Assembly (NCBI GenBank): GCA_902495595.1
Contig: CABUXV010000027.1
Span: 1 to 29,724 of the forward strand
Origin: an uncultured Eubacterium sp.
GTDB lineage: Bacteria; Bacillota; Clostridia; Peptostreptococcales; Anaerovoracaceae
Length of the DNA: 29,724 nucleotides
Direction: 5' to 3'
The position numbers and the translations under genes were made by a program. Under the pieces are notes generated by a model. The model was not told the origin of the DNA. It was given only the letters and a program-made list of their open reading frames with translations, and did no database searches. Shown here piece after piece: positions 7,318 through 16,223 of this stretch (positions within the stretch are counted from its first letter, which is position 1; each line of letters starts with the position of its first letter).

Positions 7318-8667
7318 ATGGGAAGATTATTTGGAACAGATGGGGTTAGAGGTATCGCCAACGCTGAACTTACTCCGGAACTGGCTTTTAAGCTGGGAAA
7401 AGCGGGAGCGCATGTTTTAAGCAAGGATAAGAAAAGGCCGGTAGTGCTTATAGGAAAAGACACGAGGCTTTCGGGAGATATGCTGGAGGATGCTTTAAGT
7501 GCCGGAATTCTCGCTGTAGGCGGAAATGTCATAAAAGTCGGGGTAATGCCTACGCCGGCTGTGGCATATCTTGTAAAGGCGTATAAAGCAGATGCAGGCG
7601 TGGTTATATCAGCTTCCCATAATCCCTTTGAATATAATGGCATAAAGTTCTTTAACGGAGAGGGATTTAAGCTCGATGATGAGATAGAAGATGAAATAGA
7701 GGATATAATTTTAAGAGATATAGACGTAAACAGTCATATAACAGGCGATAAACTGGGACGATGTCTTGAGGCGGACGATGATGCGATAGACAGGTATGCA
7801 AGATTCTTGGAAAGCACTATAGACGTGGATATAAAAGGTATAAAGATAGTCCTTGACTGCGCTAACGGAGCAGCTTATAAGATTGCGGAAAAAGTTTACT
7901 CTCATTTGGGCGCAGATATAACTGTTATAGGCAATTCGCCTAATGGAATCAATATAAATGAAGCCTGCGGCTCTACACATCCAAATCGGCTTCAGGATGA
8001 AGTTTTGAAACAGGGCGCTTTGATGGGGCTTGCATATGACGGCGATGCAGACAGATTGATAGCGGTAGATGAAAAGGGGCGTATAATAGATGGTGATAAA
8101 CTTATATGTATATGCGCTAAAATGATGAAAGACAGAGGCGAGCTTACTGAAAATCTCGTTACGGCTACTGTAATGAGCAATATAGGATTTCATAAATATG
8201 TTGAAGGTATGGGATGCAAGTCCGAGATTACTGCAGTAGGTGACAGATATGTACTTGAAAGCATGCTTAAGACAGGATGCAGCATAGGGGGAGAACAGTC
8301 CGGGCATATAATATTTCTGAATCATACGACTACAGGAGACGGAATACTGTCTTCGCTGCAGGTTCTGAAAGCTGTATTGCTCTCAGGAAAGAAACCTTCT
8401 GAACTTTCCGATGAAATAGAGATTTTCCCTCAAGTGCTTAAAAATGCTAAGATAAAAAATGAAAACAAGAACAAATATAAGGACGATAAGGATATAAAAG
8501 CCGCTATTGCAAGTGCTGAAGCTGCGCTTGGAGACTCGGGAAGAGTTCTTATAAGGCCGTCGGGTACAGAACCGCTGGTAAGAGTAATGCTTGAGGGACA
8601 GGATGTTGAACAGATAACGAAAATTGCTGAAAAACTAGCAGTCCTTTTAACTAAGAAATTTGGCTGA
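7318..8667 (+). CDS. glmM: Phosphoglucosamine mutase GlmM
   Basis: A 449-residue enzyme that converts glucosamine-6-phosphate to glucosamine-1-phosphate for UDP-GlcNAc. It begins MGRLFGTDGVRGIAN, typical of GlmM. The phosphoserine loop ISASHNP has the catalytic S100. The metal loop is YDGDADR (about 239-245), the sugar-binding loop is GGEQSGHI, and the phosphate-binding C-terminus is RPSGTEPLVRVM. The length is normal for the family. TGAGGAGAAG lies just before the ATG. In other Firmicutes GlmM can inhibit CdaA directly, so co-encoding with cdaA is functionally sensible. Confidence 0.97.
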   Translation: MGRLFGTDGVRGIANAELTPELAFKLGKAGAHVLSKDKKRPVVLIGKDTRLSGDMLEDALSAGILAVGGNVIKVGVMPTPAVAYLVKAYKADAGVVISASHNPFEYNGIKFFNGEGFKLDDEIEDEIEDIILRDIDVNSHITGDKLGRCLEADDDAIDRYARFLESTIDVDIKGIKIVLDCANGAAYKIAEKVYSHLGADITVIGNSPNGININEACGSTHPNRLQDEVLKQGALMGLAYDGDADRLIAVDEKGRIIDGDKLICICAKMMKDRGELTENLVTATVMSNIGFHKYVEGMGCKSEITAVGDRYVLESMLKTGCSIGGEQSGHIIFLNHTTTGDGILSSLQVLKAVLLSGKKPSELSDEIEIFPQVLKNAKIKNENKNKYKDDKDIKAAIASAEAALGDSGRVLIRPSGTEPLVRVMLEGQDVEQITKIAEKLAVLLTKKFG

Positions 8668-8707
8668 TTCAAAACAGCTTTATTAATAAATTCATGGAGG
8701 AAAAACT

Positions 8708-10537
8708 ATGTGTGGTATAGTTGGATACGTAGGAGAAAACAAAGCTAAGGAAAAAATAATAGACGGCCTTAAAAGGCTGGAATACAGGGGATATGATTCG
8801 GCAGGCATAGCTTTGCCTATAGACGGCAAAATACAGATAAGAAAACACGTGGGAGAAATTAAGAATCTGGAAAAAATAATTTCCGAGCCTGACTTTGACA
8901 GTTCGCTTGGGATTGGTCACACAAGATGGGCAACTCATGGAGCGCCTTCCGATGTCAATTCCCATCCCCACGCCAATGAAGATAATTCAATAGCTATAGT
9001 ACATAACGGAATAATCGAAAATTATCAGGAAATAAAAGAATGGCTTGTAAAGGAATACGGAATAAAATTCAAATCGGAAACAGACTCTGAAGTTATAGCT
9101 CATCTAATAGGTATATATTACGACGGAAACCTTTTGGAAGCTGTAAATAAAGCAGTGGAGCAGATGAAAGGAGCCTATGCCGTATGCGCAATAGCTGCGG
9201 CAGAGCCTGATAAAATTGTTGCAGTAAGAAAGGATGCGCCTCTTGTTGCAGGAATCGGAGAAGGCTTTAACTTTATAGCTTCGGATATTCCGGCGCTTCT
9301 TAAATACGTGAGAAAAGTTTATCTCATAGAAAACAACGAAACCGTCGTTTTAACAAAGGATGATATTAAAATCTATAATGAAGAGGGCAAGGCGGTAAAA
9401 AGAGAAGTATTTCATGTTACTTGGGATGCAGATGCAGCCGAAAAAGAAGGCTATGAACATTTTATGCTCAAGGAAATCTATGAACAGCCTAAGGGTATAA
9501 ATGAGACGCTTATAAGAAGAATTAATGATGACGGCAAAGTAAACCTTGACGGTATATCCATGACAAAAGAGGATATTGAGAATTTTGATAAAGTTTATAT
9601 AGTTGCATGCGGTACGGCATATCATGCGGGACTTGTAGGAAAACTTGTAATAGAAAAAATGGCAAGAGTTCCTGTAGAAGTGGATATAGCATCTGAATTC
9701 AGATACAGGGACCCGTTTGTGGACGATAAGACCCTTTTTATAGCCATAAGCCAGTCAGGAGAAACTCTTGATACGCTGGCGGCTTTAAGAGAGGCTAAGC
9801 GAAAAGGAGCAAGAATACTTTCCGTTGTAAATGTAGTGGGAAGTTCAGTGGCGAGGGAATCCGATGATGTATTTTATACGTGGGCAGGACCTGAAATAGC
9901 TGTTGCTTCCACAAAGGCATATACGACGCAGCTCATATGTATGTATCTTATCGGGTTATATATGGGAAGAACAAAAGGTACCATAGATAAGGATTATTAC
10001 GACAAGGTTCTGGGAGAACTGAAGCTTTTGCCTGAAAAGACGGAAAAACTGCTCAGTCAGGAAAAGAAAATTGCTAAACTGGCAAAAAAATATCATAGAA
10101 GGGAGCAGGTTTTCTTTATAGGAAGAGGTCTTGATTCCGGAGTATCTTATGAGGGTTCGCTTAAGCTCAAGGAAATTTCATATATAAATTCCTTTGCTAT
10201 TGCTGCCGGGGAACTGAAGCATGGAACTATAGCGCTGATGGAGGAAGAGACTCTGGTATTTGCACTGGCAACTCAGGATTTCTTATATGAGAAGATGATT
10301 TCAAATATAGAGGAAATAAAGGCGAGAGGCGCCAGGGTAATAGGTCTGGCTAAAGAAGGAAAGACGGAAATCGAACAGGTTGCGGATGAAGTGATATACA
10401 TTCCTGACTGTATAGATGAGGTTTCCCCTGTACTCGCTGTAATTCCGCTGCAGATATTTGCATATTATGTGGCGAAAGAACGAGGCTGCAATATAGATAA
10501 ACCTAAGAATTTGGCAAAATCAGTTACAGTTGAATAA
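8708..10537 (+). CDS. glmS: Glutamine--fructose-6-phosphate aminotransferase GlmS
   Basis: A 609-residue enzyme for the first committed step to amino sugars: fructose-6-P plus glutamine gives glucosamine-6-P. The sequence starts MCGIVGYVGE, with Cys2 as the N-terminal nucleophile of the glutaminase domain (to about 230; RLEYRGYDSAG and HTRWATHG present). Two SIS isomerase domains follow (ISQSGETLDTL; GRGLDSGVSYEGSLKLKEIS), and it ends DKPKNLAKSVTVE. Only 40 bp separate it from glmM, with GGAGG before the ATG. This is too short for a glmS ribozyme, so the feedback control common in Bacilli and many Clostridia is missing at this position. Confidence 0.98.
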   Translation: MCGIVGYVGENKAKEKIIDGLKRLEYRGYDSAGIALPIDGKIQIRKHVGEIKNLEKIISEPDFDSSLGIGHTRWATHGAPSDVNSHPHANEDNSIAIVHNGIIENYQEIKEWLVKEYGIKFKSETDSEVIAHLIGIYYDGNLLEAVNKAVEQMKGAYAVCAIAAAEPDKIVAVRKDAPLVAGIGEGFNFIASDIPALLKYVRKVYLIENNETVVLTKDDIKIYNEEGKAVKREVFHVTWDADAAEKEGYEHFMLKEIYEQPKGINETLIRRINDDGKVNLDGISMTKEDIENFDKVYIVACGTAYHAGLVGKLVIEKMARVPVEVDIASEFRYRDPFVDDKTLFIAISQSGETLDTLAALREAKRKGARILSVVNVVGSSVARESDDVFYTWAGPEIAVASTKAYTTQLICMYLIGLYMGRTKGTIDKDYYDKVLGELKLLPEKTEKLLSQEKKIAKLAKKYHRREQVFFIGRGLDSGVSYEGSLKLKEISYINSFAIAAGELKHGTIALMEEETLVFALATQDFLYEKMISNIEEIKARGARVIGLAKEGKTEIEQVADEVIYIPDCIDEVSPVLAVIPLQIFAYYVAKERGCNIDKPKNLAKSVTVE

Positions 10538-10541
10538 AATG

Positions 10542-10572
10542 CAGGGCTGACGGTTGATTATCGTCAGCCCTG
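10542..10572 (+). terminator. Stem-loop between glmS and ahcY, T-tract absent
   Basis: CAGGGCTGACG (10542-10552) pairs with CGTCAGCCCTG (10562-10572) around a 9-base loop, 4 bp after the glmS stop. The following bases are AAGTTATAAAG, without a T run. It could be a weak terminator or an RNA-stabilising 3' structure. The ahcY ribosome site begins about 10 bp later, so ahcY probably depends on read-through. Confidence 0.5.
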
Positions 10573-10594
10573 AAGTTATAAAGAGGAAATAAGT

Positions 10595-11848
10595 ATGAAC
10601 AGATACGATATAAGGGATATTTCGCTTGCACCATCAGGCAAAAGAAAAATAGAGTGGGTAAAAAACAATATGCCATTGCTTTCAGGGCTGGAAGAAGAAT
10701 TTAGAATGGACAAGCCTTTTGAGGGCATAAGGATAAGTCTTTCCGTCCATCTTGAGGCAAAGACTGCATATCTTTGTCTGGTCCTCGCAGCAGGAGGGGC
10801 TGAAATGTCTGTTACAGGAAGCAACAGTCTTTCTACTCAGGATGATGTAGCCGCAGCTCTTGCAGATTCAGGGCTTAAAGTATTTGCATATCATGGAGCT
10901 ACTGATGAAGAATATATGAGACATATAGAGATGGCTCTTGAGCATAAGCCACACATAATAATAGATGACGGCGGGGATTTAGTGGAGATGATACATAATA
11001 AAAGGCCAGACTTGGGAGAAGAAGTAATGGGCGGATGTGAAGAAACGACCACAGGCGTTATCAGGCTTAAAGCTATGGAAAGGGACGGAATATTAAAATT
11101 TCCGATGATTGCAGTCAACGATGCAAAGTGCAAGCATTTGTTTGATAACAGATACGGTACGGGGCAATCGGTCTGGGATAGTATAATGAGAAATACAAAT
11201 CTTATTGTTGCTTCGAAGACTGTGGTTACAGTCGGTTACGGATGGTGCGGAAGAGGTATAGCGATGAGAGCCGCAGCTCTTGGAGCCAAAGTAATAGTTA
11301 CTGAAATAGACCCGGTTAAAGCCATGGAAGCTAAAATGGATGGTTATGATGTTATGACTATGTCAAAAGCAGCTCCTTTGGGAGATATATTTGTTTCGGC
11401 AACAGGCTGTAAACATACCATAACAGTAAAACATATGATGTCCATGAAAGACCGGGCAATACTTGCCAATGCAGGACATTTTAACGTGGAGATAGATATG
11501 GCAGGGCTTGAGAAGGCTGCTGTATCCAAACATGAGACAAGAGAAAATATAATCGGATATACGCTGGAAAATGAAAAAACAATCAATGTAATCGGCGAAG
11601 GAAAGCTTGTGAATATAGCTGCCGCTGACGGACATCCGGCTGAAATAATGGACTTAAGCTTTGCTGTTCAGGCAATGTCTGCAATGTATATAAGAAATAA
11701 TTATAAGAACCTTGAAAATAAGGTTGTGGACGTTTCTGACGAGATAGACGATATAATAGCAAGAAAACGTCTTAAAGCTTGGGAAATTGAAATAGACGAG
11801 CTTACAGAAGATCAGCGTAATTATCTTGAAAGCTGGAAACTCCAGTGA
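10595..11848 (+). CDS. ahcY: Adenosylhomocysteinase (S-adenosylhomocysteine hydrolase)
   Basis: A 417-residue NAD-dependent enzyme that splits S-adenosylhomocysteine into adenosine and homocysteine in the methyl cycle. Diagnostic parts are LSVHLEAKTAYL and GAEMSVTGSNSLSTQDD near the N-terminus, CEETTTGVIRLK, FPMIAVNDAKCKHLFDNRYG, and the NAD-binding VTVGYGWCGRGIAMRAAALG with an acidic strand end (VTEIDP). The length fits the shorter bacterial form. RBS: AAAGAGGAAATA before the ATG. It follows glmS by 57 bp with only a hairpin between, and a strong terminator follows. No SAM or SAH riboswitch is visible upstream. Confidence 0.95.
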   Translation: MNRYDIRDISLAPSGKRKIEWVKNNMPLLSGLEEEFRMDKPFEGIRISLSVHLEAKTAYLCLVLAAGGAEMSVTGSNSLSTQDDVAAALADSGLKVFAYHGATDEEYMRHIEMALEHKPHIIIDDGGDLVEMIHNKRPDLGEEVMGGCEETTTGVIRLKAMERDGILKFPMIAVNDAKCKHLFDNRYGTGQSVWDSIMRNTNLIVASKTVVTVGYGWCGRGIAMRAAALGAKVIVTEIDPVKAMEAKMDGYDVMTMSKAAPLGDIFVSATGCKHTITVKHMMSMKDRAILANAGHFNVEIDMAGLEKAAVSKHETRENIIGYTLENEKTINVIGEGKLVNIAAADGHPAEIMDLSFAVQAMSAMYIRNNYKNLENKVVDVSDEIDDIIARKRLKAWEIEIDELTEDQRNYLESWKLQ

Positions 11849-11866
11849 TTATAAGAGTATTCATAG

Positions 11867-11902
11867 AAAATCCCGGAGAGCTGTATTCTCCCCGGGATTT
11901 TT
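11867..11902 (+). terminator. Bidirectional terminator between ahcY and gltX
   Basis: AAAATCCCGG (11867-11876) pairs with CCGGGATTTT (11892-11901), and GAG/CTC pairs partly extend the stem. There are T runs on the plus side and a shorter one on the minus side. It serves the convergent ahcY and gltX transcripts. Confidence 0.88.
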
Positions 11903-11960
11903 ACATATGAGCAGTATAATATTATCTTTGATTTGAATATCTCTAAAACCTGCTTTATCA

Positions 11961-13622
11961 TTACTTTATCAGCATTTGGATTCTTTCTTTTGTCCTGTCT
12001 TCTCCCAATATCTGCTGTATTTCCCAGATATCAGGTGACTGAGTTCTTCCCATTACTGCGATTCTTATAACTGTGCTGACGTGCCCCACGTGACCTTTGT
12101 ATTGGTCGGGATGCTTTTTAAAATCCTTGGGTTTTGCAGCATATCCCATTTCCTCTGCAATTTTACGAATCTTATCAAACCATTGGCTTTGGTCATCGGC
12201 GTGATTATAAGTTTCCAGATATTTGCTGAGTATTTCAGAAGCATCATCGTCGCTTACTTCTTCCGGAATTCTGTCCTGTATGATGAAATAATCGTCAAAA
12301 AAGTAGCTTATAAAGTCAAATATCTGTTTAGCATATATTAAGTCTTTTCGCGGTTTATTGCCGTCTCTTCCAAGATTTAGTATTCTTTCTATATATTCTT
12401 CGTTGCCTTCAAATAATCTAAGCGCTTTAGGTTTAAATTCTTTTACCCATTGAGTCATAAAGCCGGTAAGTTCGGATGCGGGAATTTTCAGAAGCACATC
12501 TTTTGAAACATCGTTTAATTTATTTATATCAAAGAGTGCGCCGCCGCTGTTCATTTTAGCTGTTGTAAATTGGAAGTTTTCAATATCTTCTTCAGGATTT
12601 TCAATGCGCCATTCTTCAAAATTGGAATTTAAAATAGTGAGCAGATACTCTTTTATTGCCTGAGGATGATATCCTTCTTTTTTGTAGTAATCCAGCGACA
12701 GTTCAGGGTCTTTTCTCTTGCTTAACTTTCTTTTATTGCCTTCATCCAGTTTTAAAAGCTGGGCTGTATGGCAGTATACAGGCATTTCAAATCCCAGTTT
12801 TTCAAAAAGTTCTACATGTATAGGCAGGGACATAAGCCATTCCTCGCCTCTTACAACGTGAGTCGTTCTCATAAGGTAATCGTCTATGACATGGGCAAAG
12901 TGATAAGTCGGAATACCTGTTGCTTTAAGTATTACGATATCTTGATTGTTTTCCGGCATGGATACTTTGCCTCTTATAGCGTCTTCTATTTCTATATACC
13001 TGATTTCCTCAGGGGGAAGGTCATGGTTTCCTGATGATTTTAACCTTACTACATATGGCTTGCCGTCAGATATGTTTTTTTCAATTTCTTCAATGGAAAG
13101 ATTTCGGCTTTTTTGCGCATATTTTCCGTATATACCTGTAGTTTCCTTTGATTTCTCTTGCACGGCTCTTATTTCGGAAAGTTCTTCTTCTGTAAGAAAG
13201 CAAGGGTATGCAAGACCTTTTCTCACCAGTTCTTTTGCAAAACACTGATATATTTCTCCTCGTTTGCTTTGGTGGTATGGTCCGTATTCCCCGCATTCGC
13301 CGTCGAGCAGAGCTCCTTCATCGAAGTCAATACCAAAGAAGTTAAGCGAGTCTATTATGGTTTCAACAGCGCCCTCAACATATCTTTTATCATCGGTGTC
13401 TTCTATACGCAGATAGAAGATTCCTCCTGACTGATGGGCGAGACGTTCATCAACGAATGCTCCGTATAAATTTCCCAGGTGTATGAATCCTGTAGGGCTT
13501 GGTCCCAGTCGTGTGACCATAGCACCTTCGGGAAGATTTCGTTTGGGAAAATGTTTTTCGTAGTCTTCGGGCTTTTTCTCTATATTGGGGAAGAGCAGCT
13601 CCGCCAGCTTATTTTGATTCAT
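11961..13622 (-). CDS. gltX: Glutamate--tRNA ligase
   Basis: A 553-residue class I aminoacyl-tRNA synthetase that charges tRNA-Glu. The HIGH-type motif is PTGFIHLG (43-50), the KMSKS-type motif is KLSKR (299-303), and LRIEDTDDKRYVEGA is the GluRS signature. The roughly 550-residue size is the longer GluRS form found in Clostridia, not the roughly 480-residue form. Whether it also mischarges tRNA-Gln cannot be told from the sequence. The ATG at 13622 is the only start after an in-frame stop at 13641-13643, yet no Shine-Dalgarno lies at the usual distance (see the leader entry). It has its own promoter just after the metal ATPase gene. Confidence 0.93.
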   Translation of the reverse strand: MNQNKLAELLFPNIEKKPEDYEKHFPKRNLPEGAMVTRLGPSPTGFIHLGNLYGAFVDERLAHQSGGIFYLRIEDTDDKRYVEGAVETIIDSLNFFGIDFDEGALLDGECGEYGPYHQSKRGEIYQCFAKELVRKGLAYPCFLTEEELSEIRAVQEKSKETTGIYGKYAQKSRNLSIEEIEKNISDGKPYVVRLKSSGNHDLPPEEIRYIEIEDAIRGKVSMPENNQDIVILKATGIPTYHFAHVIDDYLMRTTHVVRGEEWLMSLPIHVELFEKLGFEMPVYCHTAQLLKLDEGNKRKLSKRKDPELSLDYYKKEGYHPQAIKEYLLTILNSNFEEWRIENPEEDIENFQFTTAKMNSGGALFDINKLNDVSKDVLLKIPASELTGFMTQWVKEFKPKALRLFEGNEEYIERILNLGRDGNKPRKDLIYAKQIFDFISYFFDDYFIIQDRIPEEVSDDDASEILSKYLETYNHADDQSQWFDKIRKIAEEMGYAAKPKDFKKHPDQYKGHVGHVSTVIRIAVMGRTQSPDIWEIQQILGEDRTKERIQMLIK

Positions 13623-13667
13623 GTTTATATTTTTATCTGTTTAGTATATACAGATACTGTCTCCTTT
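13623..13667 (-). promoter_or_regulatory. gltX leader: displaced ribosome site plus hairpin
   Basis: On the minus strand, AAAGGAGA (13667-13660) is the only good Shine-Dalgarno, but it ends 37 bases before the ATG. Between them TATCTGT (13656-13650) pairs with ACAGATA (13640-13634), a 7-bp stem with a 9-base loop, leaving 11 A/T-rich bases before the start. Folding would shorten the effective gap to about 14 bases. No alternative in-frame start exists. Confidence 0.5.
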
Positions 13668-13690
13668 CCGGTTAATAAATGTACTTTAAT

Positions 13691-13719
13691 ATTTTACCAA
13701 GATTTAAGGAGATGTGCAA
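13691..13719 (-). promoter_or_regulatory. Promoter of gltX
   Basis: On the minus strand, TTGCAC (13719-13714) and TAAAAT (13696-13691) are separated by exactly 17 bp. It lies between the ATPase stop codon and gltX, so gltX can be expressed independently of metal induction. Confidence 0.65.
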
Positions 13720-13721
13720 TA

Positions 13722-16223
13722 TCAGTATTTTTTCCAAAGTATTCTCAGAGAGTTAAGTATGCAAAGCATAGCAACACCTGTATCTGCGAATACTGCCGCC
13801 CATATGTTTGCAAATCCTACAAACCCAAGGAGAATAACGAGAATCTTTATTACTAAAGCGAATACTACATTTTGTATTGCTATGCGACCTGTATTATCTG
13901 CTATTGTCATTGCCTGCGGAATAGCTTCAACTGATGAATTCATAAATACTACGTCAGCCGCTTCTATAGCAGCATCGGCACCGCTGCCCATTGCAGCACC
14001 AACATCAGCTCCGGCAAGAACAGGGGCGTCATTGATACCGTCTCCTACAAACATAACAGGGCCTATATCATTTCTTATATTTTTAAGAGCATTCAGCTTA
14101 TCTTCCGGCATTAAATGAGCGTATACTTGAGAAATTCCCACTTTATCGGCAACGAAGCGGGCGCTTCCCTCTGCATCTCCTGTAAGCATGACAGGAACAA
14201 GTCCTCTGCTTTTTATTAATTGAATGGCTTTTTCTGCATCGCTTTTAATAGTGTCGGAAATAGTAATGCTGCCTTTAAATTTACCGTCAAGGGCAACGAA
14301 TATTTCGGTTGTGCCGTCAGCAATATTTTTCTCTGTATCTATGCCGTATTTATCCATCAAAGCTTTGTTTCCGCAAAGCGCTGTCCCCTGTGGAAGTTCA
14401 GCCTTTATACCCATACCGGAAATTTCTTCAAGACTTTCAGGTGTCTGCCCTTTGATGTTCCTTTGTAATGCTGCCTGTATAATACTTACCGCTATAGGAT
14501 GGGTGGAATTTGCTTCACAGGAAGCTGCTATCTGAAGCAGTTGATTTTTGGGCATATCGTCAGCGGAATTAATGCTCTGAACTGCAAAGTTTCCTTTTGT
14601 GATGGTTCCTGTTTTATCCATTATTACTGCTTTTACTTTTTTCAAGGCTTCTATTGAAATACCCCCTTTAAACAATATGCCAAGTTTGGATGCAGCTCCT
14701 ATACCCGAGAAAAATGCCAACGGTACACTTATAACAAGTGCGCAAGGACAGCTTATTACCAGGAAAGTTATTGCTGTTGTAATCCAAAAGCTCCAGCTGC
14801 CCGTAATAAGAGAAGGAATTATCGCAGTAAGCACCGCAAGAATAACTACTATTGGAGTGTATACTTTTGCAAATTTAGTTATGAATTTATCTATCTTAGG
14901 CTTTCCGGCTGCGGCATTTTCAACAGAGTCAAGAATACGAGAAACCATGGATTCCGACAGAGGTTTGATAACTTTGATTTTTAACAGTCCCTGTTCGTTC
15001 ACACAGCCTGATATGACTTCCATACCGGCAGAGACTCTTACAGGAACCGGCTCGCCTGTTACAGGAGAGGTATCGATTCGGCTTTCTCCGTCTGCAACAA
15101 TTCCGTCCAGAGGTATTCTGTCTCCGGGACGTACAAGCAGGATATCTCCCGGCTGAGCATTTTCCGCAGGAATGATTTTAATATCATCTCCATTTACCAG
15201 ACTTACTGTTTCAGGTCTCATGTCAACTGCATCCATAATTTGAGTACGGCTTTTTTCAACAGCAACATGTTCGAAGAATTCTCCTATACGATAAAACAGC
15301 ATTACTCCTACGCCCTCTGCGAAATCACCGATACAAAAGGCGGCTATGGTGGCTACTGACATAAGAAAATTTTCATCAAAAACTTGACCTCTGGATATAT
15401 TTTTTATGGAAGTCCACAGAACTTCCCAGCCGAGTATTATATATGCTATAATAAATACAGGTAGCATGAAAGATAAAGAAAGCATTCCCCAATGTTCTAA
15501 AATCACTCCTGCTGCAAATAAAACCGCACCGGCTGAGATTGATATTATATCGGTGGCGTTTTGTCGGAAAAATCCTTTTTTCGATTTTGAAGCAGGTGAT
15601 TTTGCTTTATCTTTCTCTACCAATTTTACATTGTCTTCTATTGAGCGGCAGGCAGATTCAAGTTTTGGCAAAAGTATATCCGGGTTTGCCGCAGCTATTT
15701 TGAGCTGTTTGGTTGCAAAGGTTATAGATGCTGCCTGAATTTCAGGCATTGCCTGGATTTTTCTTTCCATCTTGGCGGCGCAGTTGGCGCAGTCAAGTCC
15801 ATCCACAATATAAATTCTCTGACTGTTTTCTGATATATTGTCAAAATCATGTTCGTGATTTTCATTATCGTGCACGTCATGTTCATGCTCGTGCCCGCAT
15901 CCGCATGCGCATGCGTCGCCATGTTCGTGGTGATGTGAATGCTCATACTCGTGTTCATGGTGATGGTGTTCGTGTTCATGCTCGTGCCCGCATCCACATG
16001 CGTCGCTATGTTCGTGGTGGTGTGAGTGTTCATGCTCGTGTTCATGGTGCTGGTGCTCGTGTTCATGCTCGTGCCCGCATCCGCATGCGTCGCCATGTTC
16101 GTGGTGGTGTGAATGCTCATGCTGGTGTTCATGGTGATGGTGTTGTTCATGGATACTTTCACAGCCGCAGTTTTCGCTGTGTTCATGCCCATGATGTTCG
16201 TGTTCGTGTAATTCTTTACTCAT
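13722..16223 (-). CDS. cadA: Zn/Cd-type P1B ATPase with His-rich N-terminal repeats
   Basis: An 833-residue heavy-metal efflux pump. Residues 6-126 are a His/Glu-rich, Cys-bearing tail with three tandem 29-31-residue repeats. An HMA domain follows with the metal-binding CANC (145-148, in DGLDCANCAAKM). The P-type core has TGEP (DTSPVTGEPVPV), the membrane CPC at 492-494 (SCPCALVIS), phosphorylated D536 in DKTGT, the HP motif STHPIA and GDGINDAP. CPC with HP in this arrangement fits the Zn/Cd/Pb class (CadA/ZntA). The ATG at 16223 overlaps the repressor gene end by 8 bp; a TTG at 16241 is open but less likely. The exact metal is inferred. Confidence 0.93.
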   Translation of the reverse strand: MSKELHEHEHHGHEHSENCGCESIHEQHHHHEHQHEHSHHHEHGDACGCGHEHEHEHQHHEHEHEHSHHHEHSDACGCGHEHEHEHHHHEHEYEHSHHHEHGDACACGCGHEHEHDVHDNENHEHDFDNISENSQRIYIVDGLDCANCAAKMERKIQAMPEIQAASITFATKQLKIAAANPDILLPKLESACRSIEDNVKLVEKDKAKSPASKSKKGFFRQNATDIISISAGAVLFAAGVILEHWGMLSLSFMLPVFIIAYIILGWEVLWTSIKNISRGQVFDENFLMSVATIAAFCIGDFAEGVGVMLFYRIGEFFEHVAVEKSRTQIMDAVDMRPETVSLVNGDDIKIIPAENAQPGDILLVRPGDRIPLDGIVADGESRIDTSPVTGEPVPVRVSAGMEVISGCVNEQGLLKIKVIKPLSESMVSRILDSVENAAAGKPKIDKFITKFAKVYTPIVVILAVLTAIIPSLITGSWSFWITTAITFLVISCPCALVISVPLAFFSGIGAASKLGILFKGGISIEALKKVKAVIMDKTGTITKGNFAVQSINSADDMPKNQLLQIAASCEANSTHPIAVSIIQAALQRNIKGQTPESLEEISGMGIKAELPQGTALCGNKALMDKYGIDTEKNIADGTTEIFVALDGKFKGSITISDTIKSDAEKAIQLIKSRGLVPVMLTGDAEGSARFVADKVGISQVYAHLMPEDKLNALKNIRNDIGPVMFVGDGINDAPVLAGADVGAAMGSGADAAIEAADVVFMNSSVEAIPQAMTIADNTGRIAIQNVVFALVIKILVILLGFVGFANIWAAVFADTGVAMLCILNSLRILWKKY
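15891..16157 (-). repeat. Three in-frame tandem repeats (93, 87, 87 bp) coding a His/Cys-rich tail
   Basis: The block starting GTGCCCGCAT on the plus strand recurs at 15891, 15984 and 16071, giving units of 93, 87 and 87 bp within the ATPase gene. Each unit codes for a His-Glu stretch, then SHHHEH, then a DACGCGHEHEH-type end. The 93-bp unit carries an extra 6 bp that adds an Ala-Cys pair. All lengths are multiples of three, so copy-number change would keep the frame. Confidence 0.92.

Noticed and set aside
8668..8707. glmS ribozyme before glmS
   Set aside because: Only 40 bp separate glmM and glmS, far too short for the ribozyme core, and no matching motif is seen.
13623..13684. T-box riboswitch in the gltX leader
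   Set aside because: The leader is only about 60 bases, with no T-box sequence, specifier stem or terminator.
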